This document shows, piece by piece, positions 47,621 through 57,530 of a stretch of 64,000 nt of DNA. How positions within the stretch are numbered: position 1 is the stretch's first letter; the number at the start of each line of letters is the position of its first letter. Location of the stretch: NCBI GenBank assembly GCA_016937175.1, contig JAFGWL010000018.1, positions 27,649 to 91,648 of the forward strand, in the 5' to 3' direction. A model generated the notes under the pieces. That model saw only the letters and a list, made by a program, of their open reading frames with translations, ran no database searches and was not told the DNA's origin. The stretch is from Candidatus Mcinerneyibacteriota bacterium. Its GTDB lineage: Bacteria; Macinerneyibacteriota; Macinerneyibacteria; Macinerneyibacteriales; DSCS01. Position numbers and translations under genes: made by a program.

Positions 47621-50035
47621 TCAATTCACCGGAGCCAATGCAGAAGCGGTTTCTCTTTTTTGGCCCATAAGCCCGGAGAGGTTTTTGTCCCAGTCATAAT
47701 TCAGCTTCACATTCATAACAGCAGCTTCTTTCATCTCCCGGTACCCCGACAAGGGGTTTTCGACCATATGGGTCGCATGGATGACAGCCTCTTCCCACGC
47801 GGTTATATCTTCTCCCGGGAGGACAAAACCCGTCTGGCCGTCATTGATGATCTCCCTGGGGCCTCCCTGGTCCGTAACGAAAGCTGGAAGCCCGCAGGCT
47901 TGCGCTTCCAAAACAGACATCCCGAAGGTGTCTGTGAGGCTGGGAAATACAAAGAAGTGCGCCGCCGAATAGAGATTAGGCATCTCCTGTTGCGTCACAG
48001 CCCCGATAAAAATGATATTCTTCTTATTTTTATATTTTTTCTGCAGACTCTCGAGGTCAGGCCCGTCTCCGGCCAGAACAAGCGAGACATCAGACAAAGC
48101 ATGTACATCTTCAAAGACACGGCATAAAAAGTCGATATTTTTATCTTTTGAGATGCGCCCCGTATAGAGAAACGTATATTTGCCCGTCACTCCGTAATTC
48201 TTCATCAAGTAATCGCCTTCCAGGCGTCTCGGATAGAAGTGGCGCAGATCCAGCCCTCTTTTAAAGAGGCTGAGTTTCTGAGGCTGATAACCCCGTTCTG
48301 ACAGGAGGCTGATATAGGCTTTTGTGGGAACAAGGATCTCATCCATCTGATGATAGAACCAGCGGACATAGCTCTTGACGATCCCTAAAATCGGATCATC
48401 TCCGATCATCTTCTGAAATTCAGAAGTAAAATCAGTATGATAGATCCCCTTCACCGGGATCTGCAGAAGACGGGCGGCCAGAAGTGCTGTCAGCCCCAAA
48501 GGCCCCGGGGTCGAAATGATCATCTCATCGGGAGCTGCCTGGCTGATGGCCTTGAGGGCCCCGAGCAGGCTGGGGATCTTTAATGCCACAGTATGGTAGA
48601 TCTCCGGACGAATGGAAGCAAGCTGCGGGATCTCGATGATATTGCCCTGACTCACAACTTCTGAAGCATCAGCCCCTTTGACCGTGACCACAGAGAGTTT
48701 CAGCTCCTTCTCTTTTGCCAGTTCAGCCACTTTTTGCAAGGTCACCGAGACGCCGTTCAAATCAAAAAGGGTGTCGGTAAACCACAGGATCTGCTTACGT
48801 CCCTTTTTTCTTTCATCTGTATAATCTTTTTTGAATGCTTCCAAAAGAGGCCGCTCTGCTGACATATGCTTCAGGGACGTGAGAAAGGGTAGGGCAAGCA
48901 TGACTCCGAAGACAGAAGAAGACAACTTTCTGACAAAGGTGATCAGATCCATTCGGTTAAGATCCCTCATGGCTGAATTGACAACTGACTGAAAATAGAA
49001 ATCGGACAATTCCGTAAGAGAATCGTATAACCGGTCCATCCAGGTTTCAACATTCTCTGTGATACTCCGCCGGCTCTCTTCTGCCATCCGGAAAAGGATA
49101 TCCATCACTTTCTCATTTCTTTTCTGGTATCTCCTCTTTACCTTTTTAAACAGAAATCTCTCTTTTGCTGTCTCTTTTGCCTCATTAAAAATGAGCTGAT
49201 TGATCTTGGTCAGAAAAGAGTCTTTCTCGCGGGCTCCCTCTTTGGCCAGATGATCATATCCGATCTTATAAAGAGCCAGGGCAAAAGAGCGGTAGTCATT
49301 CACCCGGCCGGCTCCGTGCCCCTTTCTTTCTGCTACAGCTGAGAGGAAACCGGCCATGGTGTCTGCCTTCGCCGAAGTAAAAGTCTTTCCGATAAACAAA
49401 CCGGCATGATCATCCGACCCCCCTGTAAACCCTTTTACCCACGGAGTCATCCCAACAGGTTCGATATGATGTTTTTTCTCAAGGCGCTTCAGGTGTTCCG
49501 GTGTCAGATGGCTCAGGATCTCCTGCCATGTCCTGTTGCCGTAGGCTCCTCTGCCGCCGTTTACTGTCTCAAAAATATTGAACAGAAGAAGAAGCCGTTC
49601 CAGATGTTCCGCTTTGAGTTTATTGTTCACTGAATACGTGGCATGGGCGACAGAGGTCAGTATCTTTTCAGCATGAAGATATTCCCTTAAGTGATAGATG
49701 TCTTGACGTAATTTCTCTATCTTCTCAAACTGCGCCGGGGTAAAACCGTAACATAAAAGATGGATCTTACAGTTGTCTTCAGGAAAATAGGTGGTTACCT
49801 CCACGCCGGTAAAGACATCGTCCGGGTAACGCTCCTTGAGCAGGAGGACTCCGTCGATCCTGTTGTGATCTGTGATGGTCACAAAGTCCATCCCCGCTGT
49901 TTTAGCCTTATGGTAGATATCCATCGGATCAGTATAAGATTCTTTGGTGCCCATGGTCTTCAGGATCCACTCTCCGGGCCGTTCCGAATAAGTGGAATGG
50001 ACATGCATATCACATTTGACGGTTTTTCCCATCAT
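47621..50035 (-). CDS. Fusion of PHP domain and GT4-type glycosyltransferase
   Basis: N-term KCDMHVHSTYSERPGEWI...FVTITDHNRIDG; C-term TFLYTGRISKDKNIDFLCRVFEDV...VFPSLTDTFGMSVLEAQACGLPAFVTDQGGPREII. Confidence 0.9.
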   Translation of the reverse strand: MMGKTVKCDMHVHSTYSERPGEWILKTMGTKESYTDPMDIYHKAKTAGMDFVTITDHNRIDGVLLLKERYPDDVFTGVEVTTYFPEDNCKIHLLCYGFTPAQFEKIEKLRQDIYHLREYLHAEKILTSVAHATYSVNNKLKAEHLERLLLLFNIFETVNGGRGAYGNRTWQEILSHLTPEHLKRLEKKHHIEPVGMTPWVKGFTGGSDDHAGLFIGKTFTSAKADTMAGFLSAVAERKGHGAGRVNDYRSFALALYKIGYDHLAKEGAREKDSFLTKINQLIFNEAKETAKERFLFKKVKRRYQKRNEKVMDILFRMAEESRRSITENVETWMDRLYDSLTELSDFYFQSVVNSAMRDLNRMDLITFVRKLSSSVFGVMLALPFLTSLKHMSAERPLLEAFKKDYTDERKKGRKQILWFTDTLFDLNGVSVTLQKVAELAKEKELKLSVVTVKGADASEVVSQGNIIEIPQLASIRPEIYHTVALKIPSLLGALKAISQAAPDEMIISTPGPLGLTALLAARLLQIPVKGIYHTDFTSEFQKMIGDDPILGIVKSYVRWFYHQMDEILVPTKAYISLLSERGYQPQKLSLFKRGLDLRHFYPRRLEGDYLMKNYGVTGKYTFLYTGRISKDKNIDFLCRVFEDVHALSDVSLVLAGDGPDLESLQKKYKNKKNIIFIGAVTQQEMPNLYSAAHFFVFPSLTDTFGMSVLEAQACGLPAFVTDQGGPREIINDGQTGFVLPGEDITAWEEAVIHATHMVENPLSGYREMKEAAVMNVKLNYDWDKNLSGLMGQKRETASALAPVN

Positions 50036-50083
50036 GACTTCCTCCTCTTTTTCCCAATATATCCCCGTACTGTAAAGGGGCCG

Positions 50084-50923
50084 TTAAGGTTCTTTTCTTT
50101 TTGTGTTAATTGAATCACCGGAAAGAAGAGCCAGAAAGGACATCAAAAGAAAGAGAAGGCCCAGAAGAGCCCAATCCAAAGAAGAGACGGGAATACCCAG
50201 GGCCGGAGCAGAAAGTAAGGCGGGATAGAGCAAGATAAATGCGTATCGGCCCGGAATAACGGAAAGAAGACGGCCTGTAGCATATCCGTATTGCAAAGCG
50301 CCGAAGGAGAGCCCTGAAAAAATAATGTAGAGAAGCAGCAGCAGAAGGCGGGAGGCAAAACTATCGACACCTTTTTCAAAAACGACAAAAAGATCCAGGA
50401 TAACCACCGCGAGGCTACCAAAGATCCCTGAAAGAGCCCCTGCAACAAACGGCTTCCTGAACCAGGGGAAAACGAGTGCTGCCAGGACAAAAAGAAAGGG
50501 AAAACCAGCAAAAAGAAATAAGGATCCGGGATCATACCCGTTTCCGGGAAGACTTTTTTTCTGTAATCCGATGAGAGCCACATTAATACAGATGAGAAAG
50601 GATAACCATAGAGTCTTTCCATGAAGCGGTTCTTTGAGAAAAACCCGTGTCCCCCAAAAGATAAAGACAAGCCCCACTCCGTTAAAGGCTCCGACAATAT
50701 GCGGCGGAAGAAACTTCAAAGCTCCGGCCAGGGGGAAAAAATAGAAGTTATTGATAATAAACCCGGCTATCCATATTCTTTGGCCCTTTTTCCTCTTTTG
50801 AGGAGACCCCTTCAGGGAATAGCCCTTTTTCATCAGGAGAATCCCCGAGGAAAGGAGGGCCTGAGAAAAAATACCGAAAATAGACCCGTAAATCAGATTT
50901 GCTGAACCTACTCCCATAAGCAT
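50084..50923 (-). CDS. DMT/EamA-like multi-pass transporter
   Basis: About ten hydrophobic segments; PPHIVGAFNGVGLVFIFWGTRVFLKEPLHGKTLWLSFLI. Confidence 0.65.
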   Translation of the reverse strand: MLMGVGSANLIYGSIFGIFSQALLSSGILLMKKGYSLKGSPQKRKKGQRIWIAGFIINNFYFFPLAGALKFLPPHIVGAFNGVGLVFIFWGTRVFLKEPLHGKTLWLSFLICINVALIGLQKKSLPGNGYDPGSLFLFAGFPFLFVLAALVFPWFRKPFVAGALSGIFGSLAVVILDLFVVFEKGVDSFASRLLLLLLYIIFSGLSFGALQYGYATGRLLSVIPGRYAFILLYPALLSAPALGIPVSSLDWALLGLLFLLMSFLALLSGDSINTKRKEP

Positions 50924-50978
50924 CAGGATAAAACAGCCATATGAAGCAGATGTTAATGTATCGTGAATTACGGCGTTA

Positions 50979-52529
50979 TCAGTCTAAAAAAAGCGGATTG
51001 GAAAAGGCGATCTTCCCTGTTTCTGTCTCAGCTTCGATCCGGACATAACGGAATCGGGCTTCTGCCTTTCCCTCAAGAGCTGCAGTAAAACCCCCGGTAA
51101 AATCCTCTTCAAAGGTGGCCTCTCCCGTCCCGTCCCTTTTTCCCCCGATGAGAGCAACCCGCCTGAAAGATCCGTATTCTGCCGTGGAAAGAGCTTTGGC
51201 TGTAATAATGATCCCTTCGGCGGCCTCTACTGTATCTCCCATCCCTTTTTCAGGGAAGCCCTTCACCTCCAGGCTCAGAGCCGGGCCGTCGGTTACATAG
51301 CAATGCCCCTTTTTGAGATTTTCCAGAAGAATAGCTTCATTAGGGACCTTCCTGCATTGGACATGGGTCTGGACCGCTCCCGTCAGATGGTCCCGGGAGG
51401 ACCCCATTTTCAAGAAAGGGACCTCGATCTTAAAATAGCGGATAAAATCACCATGGGCGTCACTCCCCCCATAGGCATAGATCTTCTGTCCCTTAAGAAG
51501 CCGTTCGATCCACTTCTTCTTTCCTTTCTCAAACCCTTTCCCCCGGTTTCCGTTGTAAAATTCCATCCCGTCTGCCAGCTCCAGGTCCTTATCGCTCCAT
51601 GTACCCCGCCGGAGAAATAGATAGGGGAGGAGGTGAGCCCCTTCGTAGGGATGAGCTGCGATAATAAAGTAGCCCTCTTTCCGGACGGCCTTCAGACTGT
51701 TATCAGGCCTGTTTTGCAAGGTGGCCTCAGCCGAGTCTCCGCTCCCGGGGACAAACTGATGATTCCCCAAGATAAGGGCATGGACATTCCTCCCCTTTTC
51801 ATTTCCCAGAGAAGCCTCTTCCCCGCGGATCAATGTGAAGTCGACGCTCTTCTGGTTCATCCGGTCGACGCTTTTCTGGAGGTCCTTCCATTTGGAAAGA
51901 TGAGTATCCTTCTCTCTGTGGTTCTGATAAAGGTCATCCAGATCATAGGAGTGATCGGTCACCGCGATAAAATGGAGGCCCATGACAGACGCCAGTGGGC
52001 GGACCAGCTCAACATCCATCCCAAACTCCACATCGTCACAGCTCATGGAAGAGTGCCAATGAATATCTCCCGCATACCATCCGGGGAACAGCGGCCTCGA
52101 TTCCTCGGCAAACCGGGTCATCCAAAGTTCAGGCTTGATCTTCATATAATTATGATTGGTAATGATCTTTTCCCGGCCTCCGATAAAATAGCGGACTTCT
52201 ACAGCCACGGGCACTTCTCCCGAATACGAAGCTCGAAGGGGAGTCTCAAAAAGAAGTTGCTTCAGAGGCTTGTTGACCAGCATCTTCCCCTTAAAGAGAG
52301 ATTCTTCATGTTTAGTCCGGGGAAAGAGGAATTTTAATGCCACCTCCACGATAAATATCGGGAAAAGATGAGCATCTTTCACCGAGATGATTACCGGGAA
52401 CTCCCTTGTTCCCGGCTCTATGCGCCGGGGAAAGTCACAGAAGATCTCGGGCTCATTCTGCCAGAGAAAGTTCGGCAGCCTTCCTCGCCGATGATGGACT
52501 TCAGCATATCCGATAAAAGGAAATAACAT
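50979..52529 (-). CDS. CehA/McbA-type PHP metallohydrolase
   Basis: WYAGDIHWHSSMSCDDVEFGM...FIAVTDHSYDLDDL...GNEKGRNVHALILGNHQF...IIAAHPYEG; YGGSDAHGD. Confidence 0.82.
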   Translation of the reverse strand: MLFPFIGYAEVHHRRGRLPNFLWQNEPEIFCDFPRRIEPGTREFPVIISVKDAHLFPIFIVEVALKFLFPRTKHEESLFKGKMLVNKPLKQLLFETPLRASYSGEVPVAVEVRYFIGGREKIITNHNYMKIKPELWMTRFAEESRPLFPGWYAGDIHWHSSMSCDDVEFGMDVELVRPLASVMGLHFIAVTDHSYDLDDLYQNHREKDTHLSKWKDLQKSVDRMNQKSVDFTLIRGEEASLGNEKGRNVHALILGNHQFVPGSGDSAEATLQNRPDNSLKAVRKEGYFIIAAHPYEGAHLLPYLFLRRGTWSDKDLELADGMEFYNGNRGKGFEKGKKKWIERLLKGQKIYAYGGSDAHGDFIRYFKIEVPFLKMGSSRDHLTGAVQTHVQCRKVPNEAILLENLKKGHCYVTDGPALSLEVKGFPEKGMGDTVEAAEGIIITAKALSTAEYGSFRRVALIGGKRDGTGEATFEEDFTGGFTAALEGKAEARFRYVRIEAETETGKIAFSNPLFLD

Positions 52530-52530
52530 A

Positions 52531-53526
52531 TTACCGTCCTCTCTTCATTCGCCTGAAGAATTGTGTCATCGGCCTCAGGCCGTATCGGAGCCATGCATAT
52601 TTCGCCCGCCCCGAAAGGCTGGAGACCATCAACTTGTCCAGATGGTATTCAAAAGAGGGGTCGAAATAGCAGTTGATGGTACAGCCTTCACAAAAATCAA
52701 AAGATCCCTGTCGCTTTTCATACCAGCGCCTCAGAGAGGAGCGATAAGCTTTTTCAAGAGATCCCGTCACAGGGATAGAATCTACTGCTTTATGATAACA
52801 GGGCAGAAGCATCTCTCCCGAAGGGTCGATGACGATTTGAGAAGAGACCGCCCGGCAACGGGGGTCTATGGAACGATTTCCTCCCGAAGCAATGAGCTTC
52901 AACTGTGCACGGTTCATATAGATCTTGCTGTAGACGGCATATTCGTCGATGAGTCTGATATCATCAGCTGTGAGCCCTTCATTCCCGAAATAGGAAAAGA
53001 CAGGATTGATCTGAAGAATAAGTTCAAATTCAGAGGCCACTGAAGCCACATGTGGGATCATTTTGATGTTCTCCCGGGTCACCGTCATGAGTATATCAGG
53101 CCACTCGCCCAGGCTTCTGGCCTTTTTCAGACTCTCCAGTACAGAGTCATAGGAAGTCACCCCTCTGTTTCTGTCATGAAACTCACGTGTCCCGTCCAAT
53201 GAAAAGAGAAGAAAATCCACCAGCCCTGCGATCTCCTCCGCCCTTTGGGGGTAGAGAATACCGTTCGTCGTCACAGATGTCCTGAGCCCAAGCTCTTTTG
53301 CGGTTTTGAGAAGTTCCGGCAGAGGCTCATAGAGAAGGGGTTCCCCTCCTGTAAAATCGACAAAAAGTGGCCCGAACAGGGATCTGGCCTCTTTCAGGAT
53401 CTCTTTGAATTGTTCCGGATCGGCATCCCGAGGGTTTTCTTTTTTCCAGATATTGCAGAAACCGCATTTGGCCTGGCAGCGCTCTGTGACATAAAGTGTC
53501 AGAAGCACAGGTTTCTTACACTTCAT
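52531..53526 (-). CDS. Radical SAM/SPASM protein
   Basis: TLYVTERCQAKCGFCNIWKKE (CX3CX2C); C-terminal CRAVSSQIVIDPSGEMLLPCYH...FCEGCTINCYFDP. Confidence 0.9.
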   Translation of the reverse strand: MKCKKPVLLTLYVTERCQAKCGFCNIWKKENPRDADPEQFKEILKEARSLFGPLFVDFTGGEPLLYEPLPELLKTAKELGLRTSVTTNGILYPQRAEEIAGLVDFLLFSLDGTREFHDRNRGVTSYDSVLESLKKARSLGEWPDILMTVTRENIKMIPHVASVASEFELILQINPVFSYFGNEGLTADDIRLIDEYAVYSKIYMNRAQLKLIASGGNRSIDPRCRAVSSQIVIDPSGEMLLPCYHKAVDSIPVTGSLEKAYRSSLRRWYEKRQGSFDFCEGCTINCYFDPSFEYHLDKLMVSSLSGRAKYAWLRYGLRPMTQFFRRMKRGR

Positions 53527-54595
53527 GCTTTCCCCCTTCAATACGGTCGATATACTCTTTGATCAGGGCAAAGGCCCGCTCATAGTCAATAGACGTCCCT
53601 CCGTAAGGGTCGGGGACATCGCATCCATTATTCTTTACAGGGCCCATTCCCCAACGGCCGTTTTCTCCTACAAAGCCTTCTGAAAGGGCAAAGTCACCTA
53701 ACCGAATGACTTTCCCGTCTCCATATTTTTCATGGATGATCCGGACATGCTCCTCCTCCATGGCAAGGATCAGATCCGCTCTTTCATACGACTCCCGGTC
53801 CAGAAATAAGGAACGTTTCTCTTTTTGAGTATAGCGACGCATGATCTTCAGCGCTTCAGGTGAGGGCTCCAGTCCGGATAAGGTGCTCACTCCCGCTGAA
53901 AGGCATTGCGCCTTCAGCTTCACCGAGGCATAGCTTTCAGCCATGGGGGAGCGGCATGTATTCCCTGTGCAGACAAAGAGGGCCAGGGTCTTGAGGGGGA
54001 TGACTTTCCGGATATCCTCTTTTGGCAATGCGCCCAGCCGGATGAGAAAAGGCTCCTTTTCCATAAAAGAGATGATCGTCGAAGGCCTCTCCCCTCCGGG
54101 AGTTCCCTCCACGACTCCGTCCAGGATGGAGCCCAATTCTTTTTCAACCTCTTCGGCATGACTGAGGACGGGGTATCCAGAACGGTTGGCCGATGTTGCG
54201 GCCAGGGGAGACCCGAGCTCTCTCATCACCGCTGAAAGAAAAGGGTCGTCGGGAATGCGAAAAGCGATGGACCCGTCCGGAGCTGCAAAAGCGCCCCAAG
54301 TCGGAGCAGCAGGAGCTACAAAAGTCACCGGGCCGACAGGAAGCCTCTCCAAAGCCTCTTCCAGAAAGGGGGATAAAGGGGTTTTAACTAGGTTTTGCGC
54401 CATCTCACGCCCGGCCGCCAGAAAGGGGATCTTTTTCTCTTCAGGACGTCCCTTGACAGTAAAGATCTTTTGCAGGACATCCGGATCCCCGGCCTTTCCC
54501 ACAATCCCGAAAACAGTGTCTGTGGGGGCGGCGACGATCCCACCCCGGGCAAGGACCTCGACGATCTTGTTTATCTCACTTTTCTTATAAAGCAC
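53516..54595 (-). CDS. Sua5/YrdC/YwlC fused to low-molecular-weight protein tyrosine phosphatase
   Basis: GGIVAAPTDTVFGIVGKAGDPDVLQKIFTVKGRPEEKKIPFL...LAATSANRSG; then LALFVCTGNTCRSPMAESYA and DVPDPYGG. Confidence 0.92.
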   Translation of the reverse strand: MLYKKSEINKIVEVLARGGIVAAPTDTVFGIVGKAGDPDVLQKIFTVKGRPEEKKIPFLAAGREMAQNLVKTPLSPFLEEALERLPVGPVTFVAPAAPTWGAFAAPDGSIAFRIPDDPFLSAVMRELGSPLAATSANRSGYPVLSHAEEVEKELGSILDGVVEGTPGGERPSTIISFMEKEPFLIRLGALPKEDIRKVIPLKTLALFVCTGNTCRSPMAESYASVKLKAQCLSAGVSTLSGLEPSPEALKIMRRYTQKEKRSLFLDRESYERADLILAMEEEHVRIIHEKYGDGKVIRLGDFALSEGFVGENGRWGMGPVKNNGCDVPDPYGGTSIDYERAFALIKEYIDRIEGGKHEV

Positions 54596-54645
54596 AATCC
54601 ATCCTTAAAGCCGGTCAGCAGGTCTTCCCGCCGCGGCAAGAAAAC

Positions 54646-55896
54646 CTAAAGAGATCCGATATCTTTCCTATAATAGATCCCTTCAAAGGTGATCTTCTCC
54701 AATTCCCGATAAGCGGTCTCGCGAGCTTCTTCAAGCGACTCCCCCAGAGCTGTGACGCCGAGGACCCGCCCTCCGGAAGTATAGACTTTTCCGTCCAGCT
54801 TACGCGTTCCGGCATGATAGACCCGGGCGTGTTTCACGTTTTCCAGGCCTGTGACCGGTTTCCCCTTCTGGTAAGTCCCCGGGTATCCGGCCGAGGCAGC
54901 TACCACACACACCGCAGCTCGGTCATCCCAATCCAGGGTCAAGTCATGCAATCTTTTTTCATGGACGGCCCGGATGACCTGGCTTAACGGAGTCTTCAAA
55001 CGCGAGAGGATCACCTGGGTCTCGGGATCTCCGAAACGACAGTTGAATTCCAGGACCTGCGGGCCACGGTCAGTCAGCATCAGCCCGGCGTAGAGGACTC
55101 CTGTAAAGGGGATCCCGTCTTTTTTGAAACCTTCCACAGCCCTTCGTATGATCGTCTCCTGGATCGTCTTTTCCAGGGGAACATCCACCAGGGGAGAGGG
55201 AGAAAATGTCCCCATGCCTCCGGTGTTCAAACCCCGGTCTCCGTCATAGACTTTCTTATAATCTTTGGACGTGGCCATGGGCAGAAAAGTCTCCCCGTCA
55301 CAGAAGACCAGATACGAAGTCTCTCTCCCGCGAAGGAACTCTTCTATCTCCACCAGGTCTCCGGCAGCACCGAACTGCTTCTCCACCATAATATTCAGGA
55401 GAGTCTGCTCAGCCTCCTCGGGGGTCGCTGCTATGATCACACCTTTTCCCGCAGCCAGGCCGTCGGCTTTGATCACAAGGGGATATTTCTCTTCTTTTCT
55501 GATATAGGCACGCGCTTGTTCAAAGGAATCAAAGACACGGTGCGCAGCTGTGGGGATCCCGTGCCGTTCCATAAACCTTTTAGCCCACACTTTTGAGCCT
55601 TCGATCCGGGCGGCCTCGGCTCCCGGCCCCAGGGTCACCACTCCTTTTTCACGAAGGCAGTCTGCCAATCCGTCCACCAGGGGTTTTTCGGGGCCTATGA
55701 CAGCCATCTCGCATTGCTTCTCAAGGACAGCAGCCAGGATCTCCTCAGCGGAGCCCTCCGGGACAGGAACATTCTCCGCGACACCGTCAGTGCCTCCGTT
55801 TCCGGGAAAAGCAAAGATCTCATGATTCTTTTCCCGGGCCAGGGTTTCCACAATGGCATGCTCCCGGCCTCCAGACCCGATCACAGCTATACGCAT
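54646..55896 (-). CDS. purD: Phosphoribosylamine-glycine ligase
   Basis: MRIAVIGSGGREHAIVETLA; VIKADGLAAGKGVIIA; LNTGGMGTFSPSPL; start set at ATG 55896. Confidence 0.96.
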   Translation of the reverse strand: MRIAVIGSGGREHAIVETLAREKNHEIFAFPGNGGTDGVAENVPVPEGSAEEILAAVLEKQCEMAVIGPEKPLVDGLADCLREKGVVTLGPGAEAARIEGSKVWAKRFMERHGIPTAAHRVFDSFEQARAYIRKEEKYPLVIKADGLAAGKGVIIAATPEEAEQTLLNIMVEKQFGAAGDLVEIEEFLRGRETSYLVFCDGETFLPMATSKDYKKVYDGDRGLNTGGMGTFSPSPLVDVPLEKTIQETIIRRAVEGFKKDGIPFTGVLYAGLMLTDRGPQVLEFNCRFGDPETQVILSRLKTPLSQVIRAVHEKRLHDLTLDWDDRAAVCVVAASAGYPGTYQKGKPVTGLENVKHARVYHAGTRKLDGKVYTSGGRVLGVTALGESLEEARETAYRELEKITFEGIYYRKDIGSL

Positions 55897-55906
55897 ACTT
55901 TTCCTT

Positions 55907-57448
55907 TCAGTGTCTGAAATGGCGGATCCCTGTAAAGACCATGGCCATCCCGTGTTCATCACAGGCTTCGATCACTTCATTGTCCCGGATTGAACCTCCG
56001 GGCTGGATCACGGCTTTGACGCCCAGACGATGAGCCTCATCGATACTGTCCCGGAAGGGGAAAAAGGCATCTGACGCCAGGACACATCCCTTGATCTTCA
56101 ACCCGGCCTGTTCAGCCTTCTCAATAGCAAACCTCACAGAGTCGACCCGGCTCATCTGGCCGGCGCCGATCCCCACTGTCCCTGTCTCATCCGCCAGGAC
56201 AATGGCATTGGACTTGACGGTTTTCACCACATTCCAGGCAAAAAGAAGGTTTTTGACCTCTTTATCGTCCACTTTTTTCTTCGTCACGATCTTCAATTCA
56301 CGGGGAGAGACGATATAATCATCGATCTCCTGGACCAGAAGCCCGCCGCGTATGCTTCGGTATTCCATATATTTGAACCGGCCGAAATCCTCCAGGGGAA
56401 CGCGTATGATCCTAAGATTCTTCTTTTTCTTTAAAATCGCCAAAGCTTCTTCTGTAAAGCCCGGAGCAATCAGGACCTCGACAAAAGCTGTCGAGAGTTC
56501 CCGGGCAGCCTCTTCATTGATCTCCCGGTTGAAGCCGACAATGCCCCCGTAGGCTGAGATCGGGTCTGTGGCCAGGGCCCTCTTATAGGCCAGGGCCGCT
56601 TTTTCATGGATACCCACGCCGCAGGGATTACTGTGCTTCATAATGGTACACAGAGGCTCCTGGAAGGAATAGGTGAGATTGAGGCATGCTTCGGCATCCA
56701 TGAGATTATTGTAGGAAAGGGGCTTGCCCCACAGAATTTCTGCATTCACCAGAGAGGAGGTATCATCCGGGTTGAGGCGATAGACCCCACCCTTCTGATG
56801 GGGGTTTTCTCCATAGCGAAGCTCCTGGACCTTTTCCCCTTTAATAAGAAGCTGTTCGGGAAACTCATCGTTTTCCAGATAGTTGGCAATAGCTGCATCG
56901 TAGGCTGATGTCCTTTTGAAGACTTCAATTGCCAGCTTCCTGCGGGTTTCCAGGGGGATCTCCTTCCCCTCGCTGATGAAACGGGCTGCTTCTGCATATT
57001 GGCCGGGATGGCACAGGACGATGACATCTTTATAATTCTTTGCAGCAGACCGGATCATGGAGGGGCCGCCGATATCGATCATCTCGATGGCTTCTTCTTC
57101 AGAGACATCAGGACGGGCAGATACCGACTCAAAGGGATAGAGGTTCACAACGACCATATCGATGGGGCTGATCCCATTGGTGTCCAGCTCCGTCATATGC
57201 TCTTTTTTCTCCCGAACCGCCAAAAGGCCGCCGTGTATCCTAGGATGAAGGGTCTTGACCCGTCCGTCGAGGATCTCGGGAAACCCCGTGATCTCCGAAA
57301 CCTGGGTACAGGGGATTCCTGATTCTTCCAGAAGTCGAAAAGTCCCTCCTGTGGAGATGATCTCCCATCCCTTCTCTGTAAGAGTCTGCGCAAAGGGGAC
57401 GAGCCCTTCTTTATCCCAAACGCTGATCAAAGCCCTTTTTACGGTCAT
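55907..57448 (-). CDS. purH: AICAR transformylase / IMP cyclohydrolase
   Basis: ALISVWDKEGLVPFAQTL; RVKTLHPRIHGGLLA; NPCGVG; PGGSIRDNEVIEACDEHGMAMVFTGIRHFRH. Confidence 0.97.
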   Translation of the reverse strand: MTVKRALISVWDKEGLVPFAQTLTEKGWEIISTGGTFRLLEESGIPCTQVSEITGFPEILDGRVKTLHPRIHGGLLAVREKKEHMTELDTNGISPIDMVVVNLYPFESVSARPDVSEEEAIEMIDIGGPSMIRSAAKNYKDVIVLCHPGQYAEAARFISEGKEIPLETRRKLAIEVFKRTSAYDAAIANYLENDEFPEQLLIKGEKVQELRYGENPHQKGGVYRLNPDDTSSLVNAEILWGKPLSYNNLMDAEACLNLTYSFQEPLCTIMKHSNPCGVGIHEKAALAYKRALATDPISAYGGIVGFNREINEEAARELSTAFVEVLIAPGFTEEALAILKKKKNLRIIRVPLEDFGRFKYMEYRSIRGGLLVQEIDDYIVSPRELKIVTKKKVDDKEVKNLLFAWNVVKTVKSNAIVLADETGTVGIGAGQMSRVDSVRFAIEKAEQAGLKIKGCVLASDAFFPFRDSIDEAHRLGVKAVIQPGGSIRDNEVIEACDEHGMAMVFTGIRHFRH

Positions 57449-57530
57449 TTTCCCTCCTTATTTCGCTTATGTTCAAGTATAAGCGGAGATAAGGAAGCTG
57501 TCAATTGTGTTAGTCTGTACAGGGTTCCCT

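Noticed and set aside
46865-48127. 420-aa plus-strand ORF spanning the opposite of two genes
   Set aside because: Crosses an intergenic gap and covers parts of C26 hydrolase and PHP-GT genes on the other strand; composition is antisense-like.
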